64,000 nt of DNA from Patiria pectinifera. Lineage: Eukaryota > Echinodermata > Asteroidea > Valvatida > Asterinidae. Below, piece by piece: positions 28,501 through 37,756 of the stretch (its first letter is position 1; every line of letters begins with the position of its first letter). The position numbers and the translations under genes are program-made. A model generated the notes under the pieces. The model worked only from the letters and a program-made list of their open reading frames with translations. It did no database searches and was not told where the DNA came from. The stretch lies in assembly GCA_029964075.1 (NCBI GenBank), contig CM057149.1, positions 258,465-322,464 of the forward strand, written 5' to 3'.

Positions 28501-31500
28501 ATCCATGGCATTACAAAGGATTTAAAAAAAATTAGATGACACCAAGGAGAAGTAAAAATTTGAAGGAATAATTCATATAGCTATAGTCTTAAGTAACTTG
28601 GCAAGAGATATGCACTTTAAGATACATGTGTGGGGAAAACCCAGACATACACTCTGGTGAATCCTCCTTCAATTCACATCTGCAGAAATCCAATGTGGGT
28701 CATAAAGGTGGAAGGCAAACACACTGCTCCATTGTCCTGATTCTAATAGTCACATATTATTGAATGACAATTCATGCTCTTTGACTACTCCTAACCCGTC
28801 CTAAACACAAAGTCTGAACATTTCTCCTAGTTTCTTCCTTACCTTCAGCTGCTCAATTGTTTACTTTTTTAGTTCCCCTTTTGAAATTATTTTTAAAGTT
28901 ATTTTTCTTTGTTTAGCAATATTTTTTCTTTGTTAAGCAATATTTTTTACTTTTGATTTGCCTTATACCGACAATTTGATTTTGGAACCAACACTGTCCT
29001 CGTGTGATGGATAATTTTGAAGTTTTCTACTGACATCTGGTACTGCAGATACATTGATAGGTGTGAGTATTAATACGCATGTATTAATACCTTGCATGAT
29101 GATGGATATGGAAATGATAGGCATGCACGGTAAAACTATTTCATTTGTTTGTACTTTAAAAAATGAATGTATAATAATGTAAATATGTCAATATTTCACA
29201 GGCTTCTACCCCTGATTCAATTTTCTAAAACTGAGAGTTGGACATTCTAATTCACAAGTTAAACGAATGGTTGAAAACATAATCCATATCTGGATTCAAA
29301 CTAACTTCAAACCTGGACTGCAGATGTAAGTGAAAATACACTGAATCAACCTACCTCATTGATTTCAGGAAATCAAACTGGCCTGCATCATCTCTCAAAA
29401 AGAATTCACATTTGGATTCATTATTTCCCCAAAGTATCTTTGGGGTCCATTTTGTTTCAGGCATTTTAATCTGAATATTGAATTAATTTTGATCAGTTAT
29501 AAGCCTCATTCGTAAAAAGAACTCTTCAAAGAAATATGTAATTTTTTATTTCAAGGCTCCAGTTTTTCAATACAGCCTTGAATAAGTATAATAGTAGCTG
29601 ACCGGTGGTCTTTTTTGTATTTTTTTTTTACTGTATTCCCTGTCATTGAGCAGAAAATAATATTTTATCAGATATTTCAAAAGTAACAAAAGATGTTAAT
29701 TCTCCTGCAATTTTATCTGTTTTTTCTGCCTTTTTAAAATATCAGATAATATATTAGCAAGTTGGCACCACACATGTGTGTTTCCTTTTTCATGTATGCC
29801 TTGTTTCCTGCAAACAAATATCACAGTCTGCTTACATCCCTGAGGCATTCAATTTGCAAGCTGTATGGACTCCATGTTTAAGAGCGTAGAGACATAATGC
29901 CAACAGCATGCATTTCAGCCTTCAGTGGGAATTTTTAAGATTTGGTTATGGAGTATGACATGCATTAGGGGAACTTATCGAAAAGTACTGTTTTGAAAAG
30001 ACATGTATGTTGATGGAGGACAAGCATTTGTTTGGAGATATTTACTCTGTATCTCTCCAAAAAATATGATAATTAATTTGATTCCTTACAATACATACTT
30101 TTTTTCCCAGATCCCCGCAAATGTCCACATTGTGAAATGGATCTGTGCCCTGTGTGTGGGTCTGATGGTAAGACCTATCAATCTGCTTGTGAGTTGAAGC
30201 GTGTGGCCTGCCTACGAGGATCCACTACGCTGGTAGCTGATTATTCTGGAGACTGCATACCTGGACTGCTTGATCTTGGTAAGTTAAGTCTGGCATGATG
30301 GGGGCTGAAAACTCTCTCAATCCTTTTTGCAAAATATCCCTTTTAGTGTTAACTCCCTCCATCAACTGTGGGTGTACATACAAAGCCTTCACAGGGTCAT
30401 GTACATTCAAGGTGGTCCCTAGTTCTGACAGAAGTACATGTATGGTGCTAGCTGTTGTACAAACCAACCTGGTTACCATCTGAACCATAATAGGGCTGTG
30501 CTGAATATACCCAATATTTCCTCATTCAGGAAAAGGAAAAAGAGATGCGAAGCCACGTTGCTGTTAATTTTATGGGGGGGGGGGGTGGGTTAGGGCAAAT
30601 GCTCCACTGCTCACGCTCCAAAAAAGGATAAATTGAGAATATAATGACAAAGTTAAGGAATTTGGGGGAAATTTGCTTTGTCCCCCTCCCCCTCCTGGAA
30701 ACAAATCCTGGCAATGCCCATGCAAAGGTCTTCTGCAAATCTATCAAATATCAACCATTCCAGTACCTCAAGAAATTATGTTGATACATATATGATGTTC
30801 TGGATATTACTGTAACAAGCTTTTGTCAATTTCCAACAAGCCCAGTGTACACTGATGGACAGCCAGTGTAGGCTGCTGCATGTAAAACTTGATCAGCGCA
30901 TTTTGAATTTTCCAATATTTGATCAAGTTAGAAGCAGATATTAAATTTGTATTTGATTACAAATGACAGCATGCTATGTCCCATCCAGATTCATTGGCTA
31001 TTCCTGAAAAAGTGCACAACCACCATTGATCTGCACTACAACCACTGATGCAACCCCAACTAGGTGTTTTCGTACCCTAGACTTGACCAGGTCTACTAGT
31101 TTTACTTGGTCTGTGCAGTGTGCAGCAGATTCACACATACACCTGTTTTTAATTATCTCATGTAGGTTTACAGCCTTATATGTGCCAGGCATTTGTATAC
31201 AGTCAAAGAGCTAATCTACTGATTTGAGAAGTGGCCAATCACAGTGCAGTATTGCAGGAATCTGACACACGCAGATAGTGCTTTATTGAGCCACATGCAT
31301 ATTTATTTTTAACACCTATAATCAGTGTTGTTTTCGTAATCGCACAGCCACAGGTTAGTGAAGTGACGCACATGCACACAAATTGTGAGGGGTACAAGAG
31401 ATACACATACACGTAGGCCTAATGTTTGAAAACAACTGCGCCTACACACAACACACAGTGCGAGTAATGGACCTCGATCCATTGCAGGTTTACCGCAATA

Positions 31501-32594
31501 TCGAAAACCTGCTTGCATATTATTTAAGTTACATTTTCAATTAGACAAAATTCCATTTGAAATTCGTACTCCCCCTCCCCCTCCCCCCCCCCAAAAAAAA
31601 TTGTTTGTTTCAAAACTAGCACAACCTTCAGTTAGGATTTTCCAAAAGCTTTGCAAAATGTGTTCCACTCTTCTGCACCTACTGAGAAAAAAAGAATGAG
31701 TCTTTTGAGTTTGGCTGTTTTTGTTTGGATGACTACTTGCAAGACATCATAAAAAATAATGATGTTGCATTGATGAATAATTGCACATGTGCTGGGAGGG
31801 ATTCTCCTTGTAGATTGATCAAGTGGACTTATTGACTGTTGACATTTCAAGTACATGCATGTACAAGTACAGTTTTGTGTGTTTACTCATAAAGGGACAG
31901 CACTGAAGTGGCAGGTGTGTTAATGTGGCACTTGTCACGCTTTTGGAAAGATGTAAGTGCTTGATTCATGGCTGGTTGTGGTTGCAGTGGTGTTGAGGAT
32001 ATCGACTTAAGTCCAACTTGAGTCAAGTCGACGTTTACCGGAGTGAAAGTTGATTTTACCCAATAATATTCATGGTGTTGTACCCTACTGGAATATGAGA
32101 AGCACATGATGTTTATCATGTTGAATTCTGTTTTACTGATTGAGTCAGTGGCGCACCCAGTATTTGTTTTTGGGGGGGGGGGGCTCAAAAAAAAATTTCA
32201 AAATAAAATGGTGTTTTTGTTGGTGTGGGCAGACTATTTTGACGTTGGTGGCGCCACTTACCCCCCTATTATACAACTCAAAAATTGGCAACATACATAT
32301 CACCAAGGTCATATCGTGGGACAAAAACAAAAAATTTGTATCTTTGGTAATAATGATATTGTGATTTTCTTTTATCTCTCAGTCACTGGAAAGATATCAT
32401 GCCAGCAGTTTATGTGTCCATCCATCTATAATCCCGTTTGTGGCAGTGGTCATGTGACCTATGACAACGACTGCAGCCTCATAAAGACCCAGCTGTGTAT
32501 GGATGGGATGCAGGACCTGGTCAAGGTGCATCATGGGATATGTGAAGACTTCCTGTATCTACAGGCTGAGGAGAAAATGAAAAAAGTGATTTAA
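1396..32594 (+). CDS. Giant Kazal/mucin-type extracellular protein gene (5' partial), exons joined across the span
   Basis: Gene-level entry. Exons 1396-1560, 2209-2364, 4338-4502, 6044-6214, 6401-26230 and 26655-27197 all join in phase 1. The reading can then end through 28079-28170 (transmembrane) or continue through 30111-30278 and 32383-32594 (two more Kazal domains). A short ending at 26335-26399 is also possible straight after the giant exon. Seen directly: Kazal cysteine patterns, a 6,610-codon Thr/Ser/Pro-rich exon that appears free of cysteine, and acidic-SGXG motifs. Known for the families: Kazal domains inhibit serine proteases or act as follistatin-like binding modules, and Thr/Ser/Pro-rich arrays are O-glycosylated mucin stalks. 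Inferred: a secreted or membrane-tethered mucin or proteoglycan with protease-inhibitor heads. No signal peptide is present because the 5' end lies upstream of the window. The architecture recalls agrin-like proteoglycans (Kazal plus Ser/Thr-rich plus GAG sites), but no SEA, EGF or LamG domain is seen, so I assign no ortholog. Confidence 0.8.
1561..2208 (+). other. Intron between Kazal exons 1 and 2
   Basis: AT-rich, no repeat or coding signal recognised. Confidence 0.7.
2209..2364 (+). CDS. Kazal domain exon 2 (gene 1)
   Basis: The acceptor is cacatcag and the donor is ACAG|gtaagt, both phase 1, giving 52 codons. The six-cysteine Kazal pattern is complete ([32 protein letters not shown]). 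The predicted P1 residue is Asn, which is not a typical strong inhibitor residue. The module may bind rather than inhibit, or target an unusual protease. It has the same size and phase as the neighbouring Kazal exons, consistent with exon duplication. Confidence 0.87.
2959..3250 (+). repeat. tRNA-derived SINE (deuterostome type) in intron
   Basis: Box A TGGCCTAGCGG at 2969-2979 fits the pol III consensus. Box B GGTTCGAGCCC at 3030-3040 is one base off. The body follows with cttaagcaaggcacttaacc and gatgggacgttaagccgg, a body type I associate with echinoderm and other marine deuterostome SINEs. It ends in a short run of accaagt repeats at about 3,250. It lies in the intron between Kazal exons 2 and 3. 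The rest of that intron (2,365-4,337) shows nothing coding. Confidence 0.7.
4338..4502 (+). CDS. Divergent Kazal domain exon 3 lacking the Cys2-Cys4 pair (gene 1)
   Basis: The acceptor follows a long T tract (tttacag) and the donor is GGAA|gttagt. It is phase 1-1 with 55 codons, matching exon 1 in length. The VCGRDKKTY core and the AAC...GIC tail identify a Kazal fold. Only four cysteines remain. Cys2 is replaced by Tyr (RC-NTR-Y) and Cys4 by Gln (FNRQ). In Kazal domains Cys2 pairs with Cys4, so both halves of one disulfide have been lost together. The exon therefore looks like a diverged but still foldable module, not a random pseudo-exon. The donor is weaker than its neighbours. Confidence 0.75.
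4570..5720. repeat. Intronic minisatellite, about 38-39-bp units, interrupted once
   Basis: Units of the form ccaacccaccagtcaacc plus ccatcccggccaaccc repeat from about 4,570, tightly from 4,780 to 5,240, then degenerate to about 5,720. Alternate units read ggcctacc in place of ggccaacc, giving a 77-bp higher-order period. It is open in several frames because it lacks stop-forming bases, but it lies in the intron between Kazal exons 3 and 4 and shows no splice sites. A non-satellite insert with a C tract sits at about 5,250-5,415. Confidence 0.8.
6044..6214 (+). CDS. Kazal domain exon 4 (gene 1)
   Basis: The acceptor is tttttcatccag and the donor is GAGG|gtaggt, phase 1-1, 57 codons. Six cysteines fit the Kazal pattern: [32 protein letters not shown]. 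The predicted P1 residue is Ala, which would suit an elastase-like target; that is inferred. It lies 186 bp upstream of the giant mucin exon and is its immediate N-terminal neighbour in the protein. Confidence 0.87.
6401..26230 (+). CDS. Single 19.8-kb mucin-like exon, Thr/Ser/Pro-rich, two repeat arrays (gene 1)
   Basis: One open frame of 6,610 codons runs between a strong acceptor (tttcttggacag) and a donor (AAATAG|gtaggt), phase 1-1 like the Kazal exons. Composition is dominated by Thr, Ser, Pro, Glu and Val. I see no cysteine and only a few Trp. Layout: a unique lead of about 85 residues, a short-repeat array with about 55-residue period, a unique linker at about 10.06-10.75 kb, an array of 461-residue units, and a unique proline-containing tail from about 25.35 kb. 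Known: such sequence is densely O-glycosylated and forms extended stalks. Most long units also contain EEISGLG, an acidic-SGXG consensus for xylosylation. The absence of any stop across nearly 20 kb, with only in-frame indels between repeats (93, 9 and 3 nt), shows selection for coding. Confidence 0.93.
6655..10060 (+). repeat. Array A: about 55-residue Thr-rich tandem repeats inside the giant exon
   Basis: The phrase [14 protein letters not shown] with variants, followed by ST(D)[28 protein letters not shown] and [12 protein letters not shown], recurs about every 165 bp, roughly 20 times. Copies vary by substitution and in-frame deletion, so this array looks older than array B. Higher-order duplication is visible. 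A stretch beginning near 7,260 ([19 protein letters not shown]) returns near 8,766, and a stretch near 7,905 returns near 8,337. This fits repeated unequal exchange of multi-unit blocks. Confidence 0.85.
10750..25350 (+). repeat. Array B: eleven copies of a 1,383-bp (461-residue) coding repeat
   Basis: Anchored on tcatgctgtatcaaccc, copies begin at 10929, 12219, 13602, 14994, 16374, 17757, 19140, 20523, 21906, 23289 and 24672. Most spacings are exactly 1,383 bp. The exceptions are 1,290 (93-nt in-frame segment absent, [10 protein letters not shown] region), 1,392 (SPISPISIS, +9) and 1,380 (YSTE for YSSTE, -3). Internal copies differ at only a few positions, while the first and last are more diverged. 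This is the usual signature of homogenisation by unequal crossing-over or gene conversion. Unit landmarks are [73 protein letters not shown] and [20 protein letters not shown]. Confidence 0.93.
26335..26399 (+). CDS. Candidate alternative terminal exon, short tail and stop (gene 1)
   Basis: It sits 104 bp after the giant exon. A long T-rich tract ending ttttttag precedes AG TTG CGT, whose two leading bases complete the phase-1 codon. The reading is [21 protein letters not shown] then TAA. If used, the protein would end here without a membrane anchor or further Kazal domains. The acceptor is excellent and the frame fits, but the coding stretch is only 20 codons and I see no AATAAA close downstream, so it could be fortuitous. 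Confidence 0.45.
26655..27197 (+). CDS. Ser/Thr-rich exon with two EPEGSG glycosaminoglycan-type sites (gene 1)
   Basis: There are 181 codons, phase 1-1. The donor CATCCAG|gtacta is clear. The acceptor (ttttttccctcaaaaattcaaag) is only fair. The translation is rich in Ser, Thr, Pro and Glu, with no cysteine seen. Two motifs, EPEGSGLEG and EPEGSGQD, put Ser-Gly in a strongly acidic setting, the classic context for xylosyltransferase and chondroitin or heparan sulfate attachment. The middle segment [20 protein letters not shown] is less repetitive and may form a small folded or juxtamembrane region. It ends in STHPG, so either the transmembrane exon or the distal Kazal exons can follow. Confidence 0.78.
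27198..28078 (+). other. Intron before the transmembrane exon
   Basis: AT-rich, with no coding or repeat family recognised. A short duplicated gcattaatag occurs near 27,750. Confidence 0.6.
28079..28170 (+). CDS. Alternative terminal exon encoding a transmembrane anchor (gene 1)
   Basis: The acceptor tttgtactccacag is followed by CT GCT CTT, fitting the phase-1 junction. The exon reads ALNVS, then about 22 hydrophobic residues (seven consecutive Ile, then [13 protein letters not shown]), then KFWA and TAA. The hydrophobic block, the following basic residue and the immediate stop describe a type I single-pass anchor with a four-residue cytoplasmic tail. It would tether the mucin to the cell surface. 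Because Kazal exons follow further downstream in the same phase, this exon must be alternative to them. Confidence 0.72.
28171..30110 (+). other. Intron with SINE-head remnant
   Basis: After a G tract, about 28,410-28,475 reads catggcgtagtgattagcg and then gactcattatct, resembling the tRNA-like head of a SINE, without an intact B box. The remainder is AT-rich with nothing recognised. If the transmembrane exon is terminal, the first part would be its 3' UTR. Confidence 0.45.
30111..30278 (+). CDS. Kazal domain exon 5, seven cysteines (gene 1)
   Basis: The acceptor is a strong polypyrimidine tract ending ttttttcccag and the donor is CTTG|gtaagt, phase 1-1, 56 codons. The core [13 protein letters not shown] is canonical. 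The start has [13 protein letters not shown], which gives one extra cysteine just before the Pro-Val-Cys core. The domain therefore has seven cysteines and one could be free for intermolecular bonding; that is inferred. The predicted P1 residue is Met. The exon is spliced in only if the 28.1-kb transmembrane exon is skipped. Confidence 0.83.
30279..32382 (+). other. Intron with transposon-end fragments
   Basis: About 30,540-30,720 has G tract and C tract inverted sequences (tttatggggggg / tccccctccccc...ggcaatgcccatg). About 32,147-32,215 has cagtggcgcacccag followed by a G tract. Both resemble worn ends of hAT-like non-autonomous elements. No exon was seen between the two Kazal exons. Confidence 0.4.
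32383..32594 (+). CDS. Kazal domain exon 6 and terminal coding exon (gene 1)
   Basis: The acceptor ttttatctctcag joins in phase 1. Six Kazal cysteines are present (SC, MC, VC, DC, LC, IC) around [14 protein letters not shown], although the usual SDG is SGH here. After the last cysteine comes an acidic/basic helix-like tail ([16 protein letters not shown]) and TAA at 32592-32594. This is the natural end of the longest reading and gives a non-membrane C-terminus. An AATAAA lies at 33919, about 1.3 kb downstream. Confidence 0.83.
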
Positions 32595-35350
32595 TTGATG
32601 GTCCATTGTAAAAGTTAAGGTAGTGATGCAAATAATCAATGATGAAGAGTAACACTGAAATTGATTATGTGACAGCAAGACTCAAGGTTTAAAGCTCAAG
32701 ATCACTGCCTTGAAATGAATACAATTTATACATGAAAAAAAAAACCCAGAGGTGCTATTGCAAAAAGTGTGGATTAACTTGCAGTCTTGCACTTATTTTA
32801 TTATAGCCAATTATGAGATCATAAACCTTGAAGGTAAATATTTTTATAAGACTGATATATGCTGCATACTGTGTGTATATTCGAGACATGTTTTAGTATT
32901 TCTTGAATAATCCTGTCATTTATGTGAAGATTGTTTAAGACTCTTTGCATTCAACAGTCATCTTGGCAGTTGTTATTGTACAAAGGTCTGCTGGTATGAA
33001 TCCCTGTAGAACAAACGAACACACCTCCAAGATGGCTGCAATGCAAAGGATCTCTTCTTATATGTGTGTTAATGGTTAATTGGTGAATTCCACCTTGAAA
33101 CATATTGTTGCTATGACTTCATGTTGTGCTTGCGCATTTGTCAAAAGAATGAACTAACACTGGTTATGGCAAGCTAGGCATGCCAATATGTACTAAAAAG
33201 TGTTTAACCCGAACCTCAATTTTGGTGGGCAAGCCACGAGTACCGAGTCCATCAAAATGCACCTACAGCAGTGGTGGTCCTGTGATGGATTTCAGTGGAT
33301 TTGGTTGTGAAGCATTATGTGAAGCATTATGTGAAGCAAAGTCAGTGATAGATTTTGATTAACTGGTTGCAGTTCTTAGTAAAAGACACTAGGGAGTTAG
33401 GTTAAACACAGTGTGACTTGATATGTACATGTATTGTGAAGACGGACCGTCAGAGTAATTTTGGGCAATTGATCAGTATCCTACCTGTAATAGAATGTGG
33501 ATACACAGACTAGTGTGGGATGATCAACGTTCCACTTCTCAGATTTGTGTTCCTTAGACTCAGAGAGCTGCTCTTGTTTGCATTTGTAGTTTGACAAGTT
33601 TTTTCTTGATGTTACAGTTGAAATACTTGGATGGGTTAAGAGGAATATCGTTGTCTTGTTGAAGAAAGACATTACGGAGTTATTCATTAGTTATTATAAA
33701 GAAAATATTGTTGATACAGAAATTGTTTTTTTTTTGGCTGTTCCAAATGCCATCTTGTGGTGCTGGGTATAGTATGTGCCTTCATTGTGGAAAGGGGGTA
33801 TGTTATTTGTTACATAACTTACATGACATGCACACATTTATAATCAAAATGACACTTAAAAAAAAATGTTTTGCTTTTTATAACCATTTTACTATTTTGC
33901 CACAGATATTATGAATGAAATAAATCGGAATGATGCAACTTTTGGGGTTAAGTGTCTTATGAACATTGGGCTGTAAAAAAAACCCAAACAAAAACAAACA
34001 TTTGTTATGAGGAATCAACTTAATGTGATGTGAAATGAAAGACAAGAGAAGTTTGAACTTCTTGAAGTGAAGCAAAGGAAGGCAATAATCCTATTCGTTA
34101 AGTGTAGTACAACTGGGTCCAGATCACTTTGGGAAAGAGTTCCATACCTGGACATCACCTGGCACTCTGTGCACAAACCCTTGAGACAGGTTTGAACATT
34201 TGATAGGTAATTGCAGGGGAAAATAAGTGATGTTGATATATGGAATTCCTCCCTAAGAGGTCAAGGTAGTCATTGGAGCCCAAGTTTTAGGCCATGGTGA
34301 GGCCCAGGCAAGTCTAATTCACAAATGACAGTAACTCAGCCAGTTACTGACTGCATAGAGGAGTGTAGGCTGGCCTCTGGACCGGCCAATTGGGTTTTGT
34401 TTAAGGTAGATGTTAAAAAAATAACATGCGTTAGGTTGACTTTGTGCAAATTGACATTTAACAACTGTTGACTGCTGCGATGAGGGATATGACATTTTGA
34501 ACACCCGAGGGAATATGCACCCAAGGGCATTCAAAACATCATATCCCACATCAAAGCAGTCAATAATTGTTTTGTTGTACCTCTGTCTTGGATTATTTCG
34601 ATTTTGATGTAAAAATCTCGAAAACAAACAGCAGTAAACACAACAATCATGACCATCGAACGTCAGTTCACATGCATGTCGCGTGCTCGAAACAGCTGAT
34701 CTTCTGCAAGTTGGCTGCTCCCACTCGTGTGAAAACATGGTGAAAATGGCGTGGGTACCAACAATACTAGCATTTCGTACATACCATATGAACGTGATAT
34801 CCCATTGAGAGTGTGCCATGACTTTTTATAAACTTAACACGTGATCGTTCTGGGTCAATGAAAATACAGTATTTAAGACAGAGGTATAACAATATGCAAT
34901 GTACCCTTTGGACTAAACTTCCATAGCTAAATAGTGCAAGATTGTCAAACACTGGTGCTTTAAACTTAGTGTTTTTGCGGAACTAAATTTTGTAGAAAAC
35001 TTAAATGTTTAGATTATGTGTAGTTTGTAGAAGATAATATTCTTTTTTACTAAAGCCAATAATTTATGCCATTACTGCAATAAAAAATAATATCTTTCAA
35101 GTGTAAATTATGTAGACATCGAGTATCGATTGTTGAAAGATAGAATATGGCATTTTCTAGTAATAAAGGTTATTCTGGAACTTTTCATGTTCATTTGATT
35201 GCCTGTCATTGCACAGCCAAGTCTCACAGATAAAGTGAAAGGACAATGTTAAATTTCAATTCAATTTGCTGGACGATGATTGAAATTTGTCAAGGTGATT
35301 GAAACGGAAAAAAAAAACATGCTTGCATTAGACTGTTTGGGTTAAATTAA
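32595..35350 (+). other. 3' UTR and intergenic region of gene 1
   Basis: No conserved ORF. About 34,455-34,575 forms an imperfect inverted repeat (aacaactgttgactgctg against cagtcaataattgtt, with gggatatgac against atcatatccc), probably a decayed foldback element. Several poly-A and poly-T runs. Confidence 0.5.
33919..33924 (+). promoter_or_regulatory. Candidate polyadenylation signal AATAAA for gene 1
   Basis: This is the first clear AATAAA I find after the 32,594 stop on the + strand. The hexamer is common in AT-rich DNA, so only position supports it. Confidence 0.3.
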
Positions 35351-35354
35351 CAGA

Positions 35355-35550
35355 CATTGTTATCAACTTCACAGAGACTGTTGTCAACTTCACAGAGACT
35401 GTTGTCAACTTCACAGAGACTGATCAACTTCACAGAGACTGTTGTCAACTTCACAGAGACTGTTGTCAACTTCACAGAGACTGTTGTCAACTTAACAGAG
35501 ACTGATCAACTTCACAGAGACTGTTGTCAACTTCACAGAGACTGATCAAC
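35355..35550. repeat. Tandem repeat, 21-bp and 18-bp units
   Basis: About nine to ten units of caacttcacagagactgttgt, with shortened units ending actgat interspersed. No coding association. Confidence 0.85.
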
Positions 35551-35611
35551 TAATTTAATTTGATTCACAATTACATGTAGCTTTAAAATGAACTACATGT
35601 ATTTGTTTCAT

Positions 35612-36005
35612 TGGTTCGAGACCACATCCCTCTAAAACTTGTTAATGAAAGCCTAATTAAAAACGAGATTTGGGTAAACAGTGTTCTGGGTAAATACTGC
35701 ATCTCTGACGACAAAAACTGCACAATGCCATCTGTTATATCCCGAAGTATTTATTTTTAAACAATTTTGGAACAAGTATATCTTGCATAAGGAGCGGTTT
35801 TGCTTACAGTTTTTATGAACATTTACGTTTTAGATGTCATGCAAAAAAACCCTGACAAAATGGCACACCTGGAACATTCGCGATTAACATGCCAATGGGT
35901 ATTAATGCCCGTTAATCGTGCGTCCAACTAATTAAGGCAAGTCTGTTCAGTGCATTTTGTACTAGAGCTCAGAACAGTCGTTCATCCTTGTGTGTAGTAT
36001 CTGTA
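35612..36005 (-). repeat. Dispersed retroposon copy 1 (head missing)
   Basis: Matches 46,008-46,412 along its length: gcctaattaaaa, atttgggtaaac, ccatctgttatatcc, gggtattaatgcccgtta and tgcattttgtactagagctcagaacagtc occur in the same order. It stops before the tRNA-like part present in the other copy, as expected for a 5'-truncated retroposon on the - strand. Confidence 0.75.
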
Positions 36006-36944
36006 AGCCAAGGTTGCAAATGATGTGATACTCCTTAAATTTTTGTATTCATAAATTGTTCAAGATAACTACCCACATTGTAGATTTTCTAAAACAACAC
36101 CAATACAGAGTACAATGTAAACAGAAAAGTAGGACGCAAACATACCTTCCATCAGGGTCCCTGTATGATTACAATGTCAAATTGGTTATGTTTATAACAA
36201 CAGCAATGAAACAAACATTTACATAAAAAGGACAGATTTTATTTGTACTTGTCCAGTTACTCTACCAAGAAATTGATAGCAGATCATGAACGCATCAACA
36301 TGTTTTATACAAAACTTACCAAAAATGTCATTAAAATTAAACAGGTTTTTTTGCTCATTCATGCAAAACTTTCTATGCAAAAATACATTCTGTGCCAAGT
36401 ATTTCTTTAAGTCGAAATCAAACAAGTGACTGTTTTCAGCAGAATTGCCTGGCTGAGACTGTTTAAGTAACTTGATACAGCTATGCTTTGACTCCGAGTG
36501 AGCAATAATGTAGCTGTGACCACAACTTGTCTGCTTTGTCTGTTGACCCAGTTTGACTAGTCAAAGTGCTTGCTTGACATATGATCTGACTGCTAGTGAC
36601 TAGCCTTCATTAAAAGTATATTAGGGTATTGGAAGTGAATTTATTAGACTGTTTGTGACTGCTCAAATAGCAGGAGGGTTAATAAGCAATTTGAATTACA
36701 CAATAAAACAAAACAGCAACAACATTTACTTGCAGATATTTTCAATTTGATTTGCATGATTAGGATGACATGACATTTGACTGGAAAGATTGATCACCCC
36801 AAAACTCTTTTTGGCAATAGGACGATCATTTTCAATCAGATTTTGATGGAGAAAAAAAAACACTGAGTGAAACAATCTTTCAATACAACTACAGTGCAGT
36901 TCTTAACCATCAACAGATATTTTTAAGCCTACGCTTATTGCAAA
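36006..36944. other. Intergenic, nothing recognised
   Basis: AT-rich DNA with no convincing ORF, splice signal or repeat. Confidence 0.5.
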
Positions 36945-36946
36945 TA

Positions 36947-37754
36947 CAGGGCGAGTAAAAAAAAATGTCCCTTTGGATAATTCCTTGTTTCCCCCCCAAA
37001 TTGGGAAAGTTCACCATTTTTTCTCTTCAGCCAACATTCGATCTGGGTATTGACCACATTCAGTACAAATGTCACTGATATTCATCCATGCATGCAAGGG
37101 ATAAAGGCCTTTCTTTGTTACTACCCAAAAACACTCTCAACACAATGTTCAGAAAAGGCCTTTTGCTTTTGCTATGAACACAATGGCAACATTGAGAAGT
37201 ACAGACATCAACCAAATGGAATTACGTTCATTGAACTTGAAAGTGAATGACACATAAGGCTCACATTGTCACTGTCCTGCTGCTCGACCTTCCACCAGTC
37301 TTATTCAGATCAGTGCATAGTTGTGCCCATTATCCTCATGACTACAATAGCTCTGCGGGTCATTCTTGTTCTTCTGAGGGCTTGGATTTCACCAGTAATT
37401 CGTTACGAAAATCCTGCAGGGTGTTTCGCACAATGCAGTATACCTGGTCCTTGAGGTGCCCCACAGAAAAAATCTAGGCATTCTGGTGCCCCTTGTTCAG
37501 GTTCTCGTTTGCGCCTTTAAATAACGTTAAATACCCCCTTAAAAATATTGGGAAACATTGTGTTGGTAGTGTTTTGGGGTAATCACAAAGAAAGACATGT
37601 ATCCTTTGCATGCATTGCTGAATATCAGTGACATTTGTACTGAATATGGTCAATACCCAGATCGAATGTTGGCTGAGGAGAACAAACTTGTAACCTTTTC
37701 CGCTTTTGTGGGAGACAATGAATTTTCCAAATAGCCATTTTTTGACTCGCTCTG
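36947..37754. mobile_element. Inverted-repeat element, about 200-bp arms, TA flanks
   Basis: The left end cagggcgagtaaaaaa and the right end read on the - strand cagagcgagtcaaaaaa start arms of about 200 bp. Both arms contain ttcgatctgggtattgacca, cagtacaaatgtcactgata and the cctttgcatgc region. A TA dinucleotide borders each end (36945-36946, 37755-37756), as in Tc1/mariner-type insertions. The centre carries no transposase, so it is non-autonomous. The centre near 37,455 (gaggtgccccacagaaaaa) resembles sequence at 62,452. Confidence 0.7.
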
Positions 37755-37756
37755 TA

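Noticed and set aside
35355..35550. CRISPR-like array
   Set aside because: The units are contiguous tandem repeats without unique spacers, in a eukaryotic genome.
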